64,000 nucleotides of DNA from the NCBI RefSeq assembly GCF_009729035.1, contig NZ_CP045483.1, forward strand, positions 1,014,001 through 1,078,000. The letters run 5' to 3'. The stretch comes from Stygiolobus azoricus. Lineage in GTDB: Archaea > Thermoproteota > Thermoprotei_A > Sulfolobales > Sulfolobaceae. The notes beneath the pieces are model-generated. The model did no database searches, was not told the DNA's origin, and saw only the letters and a program-made list of their open reading frames with translations. How positions within the stretch are numbered: the first letter of the stretch is position 1; every line of letters begins with the position of its first letter. Made by a program: the position numbers and the translations under genes. Positions 53,624 to 62,714 of this stretch are shown one piece after another.

Positions 53624-54799
53624 ATGAAGGACTATATACATGCTACGATATCTAGTACTTTATCATGGGCAGGAAATATATACGACTTGCTCTTGATCAC
53701 CTACGTTTATCCTTACATTGAAGCTGCGTATTCGCTAAGCTATCTTGGAATTTCTGCCCTCTTCGCATTAGGGCTTATAGGTAGGGTAATAGGAGGTATA
53801 ATTTTCGGTAAATATGCCGATTTAATAGGAAGAAAGCCAATCATGATTATAGGAACAGGAGGTTACGCTCTTTTCCAAGGGCTTATGGCAATATCTCCTT
53901 CAGCTATTTTCCTTTTCTTATTTAGGGGATTGGAAGGAATATTCATGGGAGCAGCTTGGACGGCTGGAATGGTGATTGCTTACGAAAAAGCCCCCGTAAG
54001 TGTGAGAGGGCTAATAAGCGGAATTTATCAATCAGGTTACGGAATTGGTTATGCCTTAACTGGCGTAACATATTATTTCTTCTTATCGAATTTAGAATCC
54101 TCATGGAGACTGTTCTTAGTAACCGGTTCTCTTCCACTTCTTCTCCTACCCTATATTTACCTGAAGGTAAGTGAAAGTTATAAAATGGCGGAAAAGAATG
54201 AAAAGGTTAGATATAAGGACTACCTTAACGTGTTGGTAAAGTCTACGATAGCCATGAGCGGAATGTTTATAGCTTATTTCTCTGTCTTCGGTAACTACAC
54301 TACTATTGCATCACACTATATTCACATGAACAACCAAATGCTTGCAATACTAATGATTGTGGCCAACATATTTCTCGCGATTTCTTTCATAACCTTCGGA
54401 AGGCTTGCAGATGTAATAAACAAGAGAAAATTGATCATTTTAGGCGTAATAGGGTTATTAGTATCCGCACCATTCTCCGTTCCACTGTTTATAATTAATC
54501 CGTTAGTATCATTTATAGCTACTACAGTCTTTGCATTTTCTACTGGATTCTGGCCCTTGATGCCTCTTCTTTTAGCAGACTCAGTTCCGATAGAAGTTAG
54601 AGGATTTCTTTCAGGATTTGCTTATAACGTAGGAAGCCTAATGGGGGGTTTGGCAAATATAATTCTAGGAGTGATAGGGTCTATTTACGGTATTTCTATG
54701 CTAGATAAGGCTATTGACGGCTTCGTATATTTCTCACTTATCTTAGTATTCCTGAGTGTAATAACTTGGCCTAAGATACCGCAAAAAGTTAGCAATTAG
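53624..54799 (+). CDS. MFS transporter (metabolite:H+ symporter type)
   Basis: 391 residues, 12 helices. The loop 2-3 motif GRVIGGIIFGKYADLIGRKP (about 54-73, G-x(4)-D-xx-GRKP) and RGLEGIFMGAAWTAGMVIAYEKAP (about 107-130) identify the sugar/metabolite-proton symporter branch. A repeat of the first motif occurs after helix 8 (TFGRLADVINKRKL). The ATTTTTAAAAATG box is about 27 bp before the ATG. Substrate unknown; a carboxylate or amino compound is possible, given the amidohydrolase downstream on the other strand. Confidence 0.8.
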   Translation: MKDYIHATISSTLSWAGNIYDLLLITYVYPYIEAAYSLSYLGISALFALGLIGRVIGGIIFGKYADLIGRKPIMIIGTGGYALFQGLMAISPSAIFLFLFRGLEGIFMGAAWTAGMVIAYEKAPVSVRGLISGIYQSGYGIGYALTGVTYYFFLSNLESSWRLFLVTGSLPLLLLPYIYLKVSESYKMAEKNEKVRYKDYLNVLVKSTIAMSGMFIAYFSVFGNYTTIASHYIHMNNQMLAILMIVANIFLAISFITFGRLADVINKRKLIILGVIGLLVSAPFSVPLFIINPLVSFIATTVFAFSTGFWPLMPLLLADSVPIEVRGFLSGFAYNVGSLMGGLANIILGVIGSIYGISMLDKAIDGFVYFSLILVFLSVITWPKIPQKVSN

Positions 54800-54944
54800 C
54801 ACGAAAACTACTGTCGTCATAATCAAAGTTCTTCTTTCTTAATGAAATCCGCTTTTTAAGCATAATATACACACACCCACGTTTATTATTAATCTTCACT
54901 TCATAGCAGTTTGACGAAAACACAACTAGGGGTTTTTTCCAAGT

Positions 54945-56123
54945 TCAATCTTGATATAAACCATAACCTCTAAATATCTTACCATCTTTTATCACGTAAA
55001 GAACGTTAGAAGGGGATAAATCCTCAATATTGTTTAAAGGATCACCCTTTAATACAATAACATCACCTCTGTATCCTTCTCTCAAATAACCAGAGTTAAG
55101 CCCTAAGCACTTAGCGGCGTTTGAGGTAATAGTCTTAAGAGCTTCCAGATTACTCATATATTTTGCCAATAACACAGCTTCCCTATAATTTCCCCCATGA
55201 GGTCTCTTTTTCGAACCCACGTAATCAGTTCCAGCTGCTATTAATAAACCATGATTTACTGCTATTCTCATGTCCTCATTGAAGTGTCTTTTAATTAAAT
55301 TCTCTCTGTAAGGATTAGGCAAACCAAAAGGAATTTCGTATGTAGATAATGTGGGAACGTAACATATTTCCTTTTCCTTCATCATTTCAGCAACTTCCTC
55401 ATCAATTCCCAATCCATGCTCTATAGTATCAACTCCAGCTAGAATTGAATTCATTATGGCTTCTTTTCCGTAAGCATGAGAGGCTACCTTTAGTCCAGCC
55501 CTATGGGCTTCATCCACTATAGCTTTTAGCTCATCAAGTGAGAATCCAGGCAGAATCCTTCCACCTTGAGAGAAAGCACCAGAGGCATAAACTTTAACTA
55601 CTCCTGCACCTTGCCTGATGACTTTTCTAACAGCTTTCCTACACTCATATGGAGAATCGCAGTAGAAAGAATAGGAGAGTTTTTGTGCAATATCCAATGG
55701 TAAGTCTTTTGGATCGTCGTTTCCACCAGTTATTGCTAATGAATATCCCGAAGCTATTACGGTAGGACCTATAATTTCACCCTTAGCTTGAAGATAAGAA
55801 AGCCTAACTGCTACTTTACTGCCTAAATCTCTAACGGCTGTAAAGCCAGAACGTAGTAACTTTTCCATATCTCGTGTACTTCTTATTGCCACGTCAATTT
55901 CGTTAACTAAATTCCAGGCTAAAACATTGTCATCTTCGACTCCGAAAAAATGCATATGCGCATCAATCATCCCTGGCATTATAAAATCTCCTTTTATTAC
56001 TTGAGCTCCCTGAGGTATTTCTATGTCTTCTGTCACCTTAATGATAGAAGACCCTTCAATAAGAACTGTACCCTTATCAATTATCTTTTCACCATCAAAA
56101 ATCTTGCCTACTAAAGCAATCAT
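54945..56123 (-). CDS. Imidazolonepropionase/Xaa-Pro dipeptidase-like amidohydrolase
   Basis: 392 residues. Amidohydrolase superfamily with FIMPGMIDAHMHF (H-x-H, about 50-60), GFTAVRDLGSK, a Lys in GVVKVYASGAFSQGG that may bridge the metals (about 177), VASHAYGKEA, DTIEHGLGI and LIAAGTDYVGS (final Asp). GYRGDVIVLKGDPLNNI closes the barrel. The K-V-Y-A-S-G form resembles the Xaa-Pro dipeptidase/organophosphate-active branch. The role is uncertain. It ends near the MFS gene's 3' end but on the opposite strand. Confidence 0.75.
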   Translation of the reverse strand: MIALVGKIFDGEKIIDKGTVLIEGSSIIKVTEDIEIPQGAQVIKGDFIMPGMIDAHMHFFGVEDDNVLAWNLVNEIDVAIRSTRDMEKLLRSGFTAVRDLGSKVAVRLSYLQAKGEIIGPTVIASGYSLAITGGNDDPKDLPLDIAQKLSYSFYCDSPYECRKAVRKVIRQGAGVVKVYASGAFSQGGRILPGFSLDELKAIVDEAHRAGLKVASHAYGKEAIMNSILAGVDTIEHGLGIDEEVAEMMKEKEICYVPTLSTYEIPFGLPNPYRENLIKRHFNEDMRIAVNHGLLIAAGTDYVGSKKRPHGGNYREAVLLAKYMSNLEALKTITSNAAKCLGLNSGYLREGYRGDVIVLKGDPLNNIEDLSPSNVLYVIKDGKIFRGYGLYQD

Positions 56124-56258
56124 ACAAAGAATATTTATGTGTTATAAAGTTAAATAGGGATAAGTATCATGCCATGTCCTAACGTATTATAGTCTGCTCA
56201 TGAGTAAAGTACACTGCAGCTATATTAGCATACAAAAAAGTTGGAGGATTTATTCTTT

Positions 56259-56525
56259 CTAGCTAGTTATTACACCTCCCCACCTCCAGTAATTGTTCCT
56301 AAAATCTGAGATATGATGAAGGAATAACATCAATCCATTTACAGCAAATGCTAACGTTATATTAGGATTTACATGTCCTCCAATAATAGGACCAGCGGTG
56401 TAAATTGCTAATACTATGTCCTTATCCTTTTCCTGCCACTCGTCATTGATTAAAACCTTATTTTTAAACCTTAGATTGTGGAATTCGTTTAAACTTAAAG
56501 CCAATCTAATTTTAAAAATTTGCAC
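56259..56525 (-). pseudogene. Remnant of a major-intrinsic-protein (aquaporin/GlpF-like) channel
   Basis: The frame contains YTAGPIIGGHVNPNITLAFAV, an MIP first pore loop in which the usual NPA reads NPN. The natural continuation FIISQILGTITGGG lies in a different frame from about 56320 down to 56275, so a one-base shift has interrupted the gene. The first about 35 residues do not look like an aquaporin helix, and the rest of the channel (about 170 residues) is absent. It is not functional. Confidence 0.65.
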
Positions 56526-56567
56526 TCCTTGTGTAGTTAGGTATAATATTAAATCCCTACCCTCACT

Positions 56568-59120
56568 CTAGCCTAATTGCATCAAGATTTCGTCCCCCTC
56601 CCTTGCAATAATCTCTTTATCGAGCTCAATCATATCTGCTATTACCCTGAAGTTTCTGCTTTCACCGTTAACAGTTATCCTTATCGGTTTACGCTTAAGA
56701 TATAGCTTAGACACCTTTAGTTCTCCGTGCACTACGTTGATCTTAACTTCTTTATTATTCTCCTTTAATTCTCCCCAAGCTGAAGGCAAGATGAAGATCC
56801 AGTCTATCTCCTCTAGGTTAGGAGTTATCGTGAGAGTATTTGTAAACCCATCATACTTTAACCCCTCAAAAGCAGGGATAACAGAGATCGCTGATAAAGG
56901 TCTCATATAGTGTGAACCCCATTCTAAATGATCCCAGAAGTTCCCGGCTAGAGCATAACGTTCGTAAATCTCCTTTAAAACCTTTTTAGCCTCTTCTATC
57001 ATCCCCTCATATGCTAAATGAGATGCAAGGTAGAATTCAACACCGGACCAAGGAGTGTCAAAATGAGGACTTGAGGGTAAGTTAAGGGCGTTTTTGTAAG
57101 CTCTACCTAATGGCCTAAATCCGTCAGGATATGCTCCATTTATAACTCCCTCCTCTTCCTTAAAGTTATATTTCATGATAAAGGCTAAAGTCTTCCTTAT
57201 TATCTCTTCGTCTAAGAATTTCAACCCCAACAAAGTCGAATACCAATGCCCTAATAGTTGAGAGGCACAACTTGCCTTATCTCTGAATCCTGATAGGGGG
57301 TCAAACCAGAGGTCGAAGTATTCCCCATTCCACAAGTAGTCTTTCAGTTTCTGAACTAAACTTTGATAGTCATAACGTTTGTCTTTTCCTAACACAGATG
57401 AGGCTTCGTTAAACGCTTGTAATGCTGCTATCCACAGTATGGAAGTGAAAGAGGTTATCCCTAACATTGTCCAATCGTCGTAGGTTTGAACTGAAAGTGG
57501 AATCAAATCTCGTGCAAATAAGCTGTAAATAGTATTTCCTTCCGCCTTGGGAAGTACACCTAGCATATTATTTACTGTCCTCATCCACTCGAATCCAGCA
57601 GGCAATGAGTGATAAATTAACCCGTCATAAGTCTGAGTTTTAAATGTTGTCTCAATGGCAGATAAAGCCTTATCATATAACCTCTTTAAGAAATCCTTAT
57701 CACCAGTCATCTTAGCCGTTAGATACCACATCAATACAAACTCGGGGTTTAGGTCTACTCTGTGATATTCGTCTACATTTAGACCGTCAGTGAAGAAGTG
57801 AGCTATTCTCCCTTTAGGATCCTTTCCAGTCTCTTTAACTATTTCCTTAACTACCTTCAACAATTTATTTAAGTCGGTAGAAATTGAGGGGTCTTTTTCA
57901 AGCCTTTCTAAGTACTTCTCTCTATTCTCTTTGAATGCTAATGCATAAACGGCATAAAGTGGAGTGTTATCCTCTATGCTCTTTGTCTGTTCGAGAATTC
58001 TCTTTGCAAGTTCAGGGAAAAGGACTATGAGAGAATATATAGCATAAGTCAGCACATCTATAGTATTCAATGCTGTGTGTAAGGGACCGTCAGTGTAAGG
58101 GAAATCGCCGTATTTTCTCTCATCAGCTGTGTTAAAATACCCTTCCCATATGCCAAAGAACCCATCCTTACCGAACCAACTTGTCTTAATGAGCGTTGTG
58201 AGTTGAGATCCTAAGAGATCTGCTATCCACTCCTCTACTCCCCTAGGTTTGTAAAGTAGGTCATGAAACTTTGTAGTCTTACCCTCGAGATAATTGAGAT
58301 TTGATTTTACGTGATCTGACACTTCTTTACAACTTGTGAAAAAGTTCTCATAATAATGTCCTAATACCTTACCATCGGATAACACGTGATTAGGGAAATA
58401 CCAAGAGAGTATGTAGGTTACCTCTTTTCCACTACCCTTTAGCATACCGTAAAGATTCCCTTCAGTTACCCTTAACTCGCCCTCTTCCTTATACCTCATC
58501 CAGAATTCGTAGTCAGGCTGTTTACCCAGAGTGATAGCAGTTGCGTTCTCTGCGATAACACTTAAACAGAGATTACCCTTATATCTCGGGTCTTTCGGCT
58601 CCACATCTCCAGTAAAGATTACTGTATTATCTGTGACTTTTATAGAACCTCTTTCATAGGGATTCTTAATACCAAAGATAAACTCAGTAGGATTGGATGA
58701 TGATAGTTTGAATATAGCTACTGGTAAGGATGAGTTTTTTACATCACCTGGAATGAAGGGTGAGAAGGCTTTCATGCTTACAATAAAATCGTCTATGAAT
58801 TTAACGTATGCAATAGGAGGTTCTCCAGTAAACTCTACCTGCTTTACGGGTCTCAACCAAGGAAGAGTATAGGGATTCCCACCGTGGTAATAGTTATATC
58901 CCTGAAGAAGCCTAACCTTCTTATTTTGTTTCGCTACTATGAAGCTATCCATCTCTGTTAAATAGTAAGTGTATCTAATGTCTTGTCTCTCTGCATAACC
59001 ACCGTTATTAAATATTGTCCATTCGTAAAGCCTTCCATCAGCCCTTATCTCTAACGAACCAGTGCCCAAACCACCTAAAGGTATTCCGGAACCTAAGACG
59101 TAGGAGTGAAGGTATTTCAT
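56568..59120 (-). CDS. GH116 family glycosidase (beta-glucosidase/beta-xylosidase type)
   Basis: 850 residues. GSGIPLGGLGTGSLEIRADGR (about 10-30) is the family N-terminus; FSPFIPGDVKNSSLPVAIF (about 119-137) is the beta-sandwich. The catalytic (alpha/alpha)6 barrel carries SVQTYDDWTMLGITSF (about 556-571), corresponding to the acid/base Asp region (QTYDxW), and SHFDTPWSGVEFYLASHL (about 691-708). Relatives in Sulfolobales cleave aryl beta-glucosides and xylosides. It is divergent from another GH116 gene at 59386, and a TTTAAA box about 27 bp before the ATG gives a leaderless transcript. No signal peptide, so it is intracellular. Confidence 0.85.
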   Translation of the reverse strand: MKYLHSYVLGSGIPLGGLGTGSLEIRADGRLYEWTIFNNGGYAERQDIRYTYYLTEMDSFIVAKQNKKVRLLQGYNYYHGGNPYTLPWLRPVKQVEFTGEPPIAYVKFIDDFIVSMKAFSPFIPGDVKNSSLPVAIFKLSSSNPTEFIFGIKNPYERGSIKVTDNTVIFTGDVEPKDPRYKGNLCLSVIAENATAITLGKQPDYEFWMRYKEEGELRVTEGNLYGMLKGSGKEVTYILSWYFPNHVLSDGKVLGHYYENFFTSCKEVSDHVKSNLNYLEGKTTKFHDLLYKPRGVEEWIADLLGSQLTTLIKTSWFGKDGFFGIWEGYFNTADERKYGDFPYTDGPLHTALNTIDVLTYAIYSLIVLFPELAKRILEQTKSIEDNTPLYAVYALAFKENREKYLERLEKDPSISTDLNKLLKVVKEIVKETGKDPKGRIAHFFTDGLNVDEYHRVDLNPEFVLMWYLTAKMTGDKDFLKRLYDKALSAIETTFKTQTYDGLIYHSLPAGFEWMRTVNNMLGVLPKAEGNTIYSLFARDLIPLSVQTYDDWTMLGITSFTSILWIAALQAFNEASSVLGKDKRYDYQSLVQKLKDYLWNGEYFDLWFDPLSGFRDKASCASQLLGHWYSTLLGLKFLDEEIIRKTLAFIMKYNFKEEEGVINGAYPDGFRPLGRAYKNALNLPSSPHFDTPWSGVEFYLASHLAYEGMIEEAKKVLKEIYERYALAGNFWDHLEWGSHYMRPLSAISVIPAFEGLKYDGFTNTLTITPNLEEIDWIFILPSAWGELKENNKEVKINVVHGELKVSKLYLKRKPIRITVNGESRNFRVIADMIELDKEIIAREGDEILMQLG

Positions 59121-59385
59121 ATAGATAGATAGTCTCTTTTTAGTTTAAATAATCTTTATTTATTAAGAGAGAGGAAGTTGGCATTAGGTATTTTCATTGC
59201 CTATCGTGTAGTAATGAGAATGATCGTGACGTAATTGCTGTTATTAATATAATGGGTCTCTGACTCTCTCGACTGCCCCTCAAATGTAATCCTGAACTAA
59301 TGAGGGAAACCTCGCTGTCAGGGAGAAGTCAGAAAATACAATTCCTAGCAAGAATATATAACGCTCGTTCATAATCAGATCTGTA

Positions 59386-61353
59386 ATGGAGTTCCCCTCA
59401 AACTGTGGTATTCCTATAGGTTCTTTAGGAACTGGAAAAATCGACTTCTATAAAGACTTAACAATCGGGAATATAACCATTATGAACAACTGGAGTAATC
59501 CGTTAGTTAGTGTAAAAGGATTTCACATAGTGGACCTCAATACTAATACGTTCTTACAAGGTAATCCCGCACGTTCTTCAGAGATAAAGTTTACCGTCAA
59601 GACTCCTGAATATATTCACGCTGATGCATTTTTCCCCGAGGTTACTTACAAGATTAAGAACCCTAACTTTACCATTAGGGTTTTTTCTCCTTTCATCCCA
59701 GGCAGTTTGAAAGATTCGTCACTTCCAGTAATAGTTTTTGAAGTGCATGGAAAGGGTACGATAGCCATATCTTTTCCTAACATAACAGGTAGTAGGCGAT
59801 GGGGGAGGGTAAATTACAAGGTAAGGAGAAAAATTAACGGAGTATTAATGAAAAACCTTAGGGCTCTACAGTCTGATCCAGCTTATGGAGAGTTATTTCT
59901 TGGCTGTGAGGGCTGTAACGTTTATGTAGGGCATAGACATTGGATACCTGCAGCTACTGAGGGAATGACAGAAGACTTAAGAGTGTTCGACATTAAAAAA
60001 CTAGAAAAAAGAGACGAAATTGACAAGTACGAAATACAGCCTTACGCTAGGGAGGAAATATCTGGAATAGTCTGGAGGGAAGTTGACGGTGTTGTAAGGT
60101 TCTATTTAGCATGGTTCTTTAACGGTAGGCCTCATCACTATCCTTACGGGCATTACTATGAAAATTGGTTTCACAGTGCTGTAGACGTTGCTAATTACGT
60201 TCACGATAAGGGTTTAGACGTAGAGTTAGACAAAAGTAGGGACTGGATAAACGAAGCGGTAAGAAACAGCATGTACGTCTTGACTTACAGTTGGCTAACT
60301 AAAGACGGTAGGTTTGCAATATATGAAGATCCAAAATATTCCCTTTTAATGAATACAATAGGAGGTATGACATGGGACGCAGTTTCATTCCTTCTCCTCG
60401 AGCTCTTTCCTGATCTAGTTAAGAGAATGGATGAGTACTTTGGTCAGTTTATTAGGTACGGAGAAGTTCCTCACGATTTGGGAGAGGAGAGTATTGAAGA
60501 TCCCATATACGGGGCATCTTATCCTTATGCTTGGAATGATCTTGGTCCTACGTGGGTACTTATGATATTTAGGGATTATAAATACACTGATGATATTGAT
60601 TTCCTTAGGAGAAATTTTGATAAAATGAAGAGTGTTATCGATTGGTTAGTTAATAGGGATGAGGATGGTGACGGTATTCCTGACTCTAGAGGGGGATTTG
60701 ATAACTCTTACGACGGTACATATATGTACGGAGCGTCCTCTTACGTAGGCTCACTCTTTACTTGTGCGTTAAAGGCATTTATAAAGGCTGGGGAAATATT
60801 GGGGTATGACACTTCTAACTACGTCAAAGTCTTAGAAAAAGCTAAACAGACAATGCTCTCCTTATGGAACGGGAAATACTTCATCTCATGGAAACACGGT
60901 GAAAAGCAGAAAGATACTTGCATGAATTCTCAAATACTTGGAGAATTCTGGTGTGACTTACTGGAGTCAGGAAGTATAGTCGGAGATGACAAAGTAACCA
61001 CAGCATTAAGGAGCATATACGAACTAAATGGAAGAGCTTCACCCTATTGTCTCGTAAATAGCGTTAACCCAGACGGTAGTATTGACACATCTACAGATCA
61101 GATGTTGTCATGTTGGCCTAGAATATCTTTTGCTGTAGCATCCCATATGATATTAAGGGGGATGGTTAAAGAAGGTCTAGAGATAGCGAGAAAGGAGTGG
61201 AATACAATATCAAATAGATATCCTTGGAATCAGCCATCCAAGATAAACAGCTTTACTGGAGAACATTTCGGTCTACCGTATTACATAGGTAGTTTGGCTA
61301 TTTACCTTGTTAAGTTAGCATTAAAGAAAAAGGGAATTAGTATAAAAGACTAG
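59386..61353 (+). CDS. GH116 family glycosidase, shorter paralogue
   Basis: 655 residues, close in length to characterised Sulfolobales GH116 beta-glycosidases. CGIPIGSLGTGKIDFYKD (about 7-24), RVFSPFIPGSLKDSSLPVIVF (about 98-118), DEDGDGIPDSRGGFDNSYDG (about 424-443; D-x-D-x-D-G-xP and the Asp equivalent to the acid/base) and SASHMILRGM-type C-terminal barrel segments are present. It lacks the ca. 200 extra residues of the paralogue at 56568. Both are cytosolic and may act on imported disaccharides. The AATATATAA box lies about 29 bp before the ATG. The substrates probably differ. Confidence 0.8.
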   Translation: MEFPSNCGIPIGSLGTGKIDFYKDLTIGNITIMNNWSNPLVSVKGFHIVDLNTNTFLQGNPARSSEIKFTVKTPEYIHADAFFPEVTYKIKNPNFTIRVFSPFIPGSLKDSSLPVIVFEVHGKGTIAISFPNITGSRRWGRVNYKVRRKINGVLMKNLRALQSDPAYGELFLGCEGCNVYVGHRHWIPAATEGMTEDLRVFDIKKLEKRDEIDKYEIQPYAREEISGIVWREVDGVVRFYLAWFFNGRPHHYPYGHYYENWFHSAVDVANYVHDKGLDVELDKSRDWINEAVRNSMYVLTYSWLTKDGRFAIYEDPKYSLLMNTIGGMTWDAVSFLLLELFPDLVKRMDEYFGQFIRYGEVPHDLGEESIEDPIYGASYPYAWNDLGPTWVLMIFRDYKYTDDIDFLRRNFDKMKSVIDWLVNRDEDGDGIPDSRGGFDNSYDGTYMYGASSYVGSLFTCALKAFIKAGEILGYDTSNYVKVLEKAKQTMLSLWNGKYFISWKHGEKQKDTCMNSQILGEFWCDLLESGSIVGDDKVTTALRSIYELNGRASPYCLVNSVNPDGSIDTSTDQMLSCWPRISFAVASHMILRGMVKEGLEIARKEWNTISNRYPWNQPSKINSFTGEHFGLPYYIGSLAIYLVKLALKKKGISIKD

Positions 61354-61435
61354 ACATGATTTGCAGATTCAAAATAAATTGACTTTATTTATTTATGTTC
61401 TAAATTTTTGAGGATGAACGTTAAATAAAAATCAC

Positions 61436-62566
61436 TCATCCTTCTAACACAGTTTGTTTTTGTGACTCACTCCTTGCAAATATTACCGATGCTATGAAGA
61501 CAAGAGGGAGAATTGAGACTACTTCCTGACTCGGCGAAAAAATAGCTATGAAAACTTCAGACACAGAGGACAGTATCCTTCCAGTATTCAACAACACTTG
61601 TCTATTCACTAAATAATCCATTAAGAACCTTCTGTCCATATTATTCCAATTAATGACGTCAATTATCGGATAAATTAATGGGCTAGTGACGTTATATATA
61701 ACAAGGTAAACGAGAGGTAAACCCAATAAGACGAAAATACCAGATAGGACTAGCGTAAGTGAAGAAATGAGAACAAGCTTATACGGTCTGATCCTATCTA
61801 TCAGTCTATCCCTTAACAAGTATACAGAAAATACGGACAATGATGTTAATATATAGTTTAAAACTGTGAAGTTGAAATAGGACTTCGAGATAGTATAAAG
61901 CAAGATAACGTTAAGACTTCCCAGTATATAGTTTACTCCACTAACTAAAGCTAATGATATCATAGTACTTCTATATGTCTTATTATCGTTAATCACTAAG
62001 AGCGAATTCCTTATGTTAAGCTTTACCGAGTCTATCTTAACGTCCTCGACAAAGAGCTGAGCAAATAGTAACAAGACAGCTGTTAAGACGAAAAGAATGC
62101 CATATCCCGAATTGTGAAAAATTGATAGTATAGATCCGTAAACTCCGGGTGATAATAAGCTAGTTATAAAGCCTAGATAAGTTGATTTATTGAAAAAGTT
62201 TAGTTTCTTAGGAGTGCGATAAAAGATTATATCCCAACCAGACCAGTAGAACCCTTGTGCTAATCCATAGAGTGAACCTACTATATCAATGTATTTAGGA
62301 GTATCTTTATTAAGAACAAAAATCACAAGATAAAAGAGTATGAATAGAAAGATCCCTATTCTATAATAGATAATTGATTGTTTCCATATAGATGATAAAT
62401 GTCCAACTATTATATAACCTACTAAGATAAAGATGGAACTAATAAGGAGAAAATTAATAGTGTATAGGATGTTGGAATAAATGTAAATGTAAAGACCCAA
62501 AAGAGGGGCAGAGAAACTATTAGCCAAACTAAATAACCATGATGAAAATAGGAAATTTTTCTTCAT
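61436..62566 (-). CDS. MFS-like transporter
   Basis: 376 residues with about 11-12 hydrophobic helices and few charged residues. GLAQGFYWSGWDIIFYR (about 110-126) resembles helix 4-5 of drug/sugar MFS proteins, and the central loop carries DVKIDSVKLNIRNSLLV. The canonical loop 2-3 motif is poorly conserved. It lies downstream of a GH116 gene and before the substrate-binding protein, suggesting sugar or peptide traffic, but the substrate is unknown. Confidence 0.65.
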   Translation of the reverse strand: MKKNFLFSSWLFSLANSFSAPLLGLYIYIYSNILYTINFLLISSIFILVGYIIVGHLSSIWKQSIIYYRIGIFLFILFYLVIFVLNKDTPKYIDIVGSLYGLAQGFYWSGWDIIFYRTPKKLNFFNKSTYLGFITSLLSPGVYGSILSIFHNSGYGILFVLTAVLLLFAQLFVEDVKIDSVKLNIRNSLLVINDNKTYRSTMISLALVSGVNYILGSLNVILLYTISKSYFNFTVLNYILTSLSVFSVYLLRDRLIDRIRPYKLVLISSLTLVLSGIFVLLGLPLVYLVIYNVTSPLIYPIIDVINWNNMDRRFLMDYLVNRQVLLNTGRILSSVSEVFIAIFSPSQEVVSILPLVFIASVIFARSESQKQTVLEG

Positions 62567-62714
62567 TCGTATTTTTTCTTTTAGTGATATAAAATTAAGC
62601 TTTTCGTCTCATTTATTACGCGAGAAGAATGTTAACTCGTAAAAATCAAAGTAAGCGGTAAATAGGAATAAAAAAGAGATAAATTAATACCTTTTTATAA
62701 CTTCAGGACTTCAT

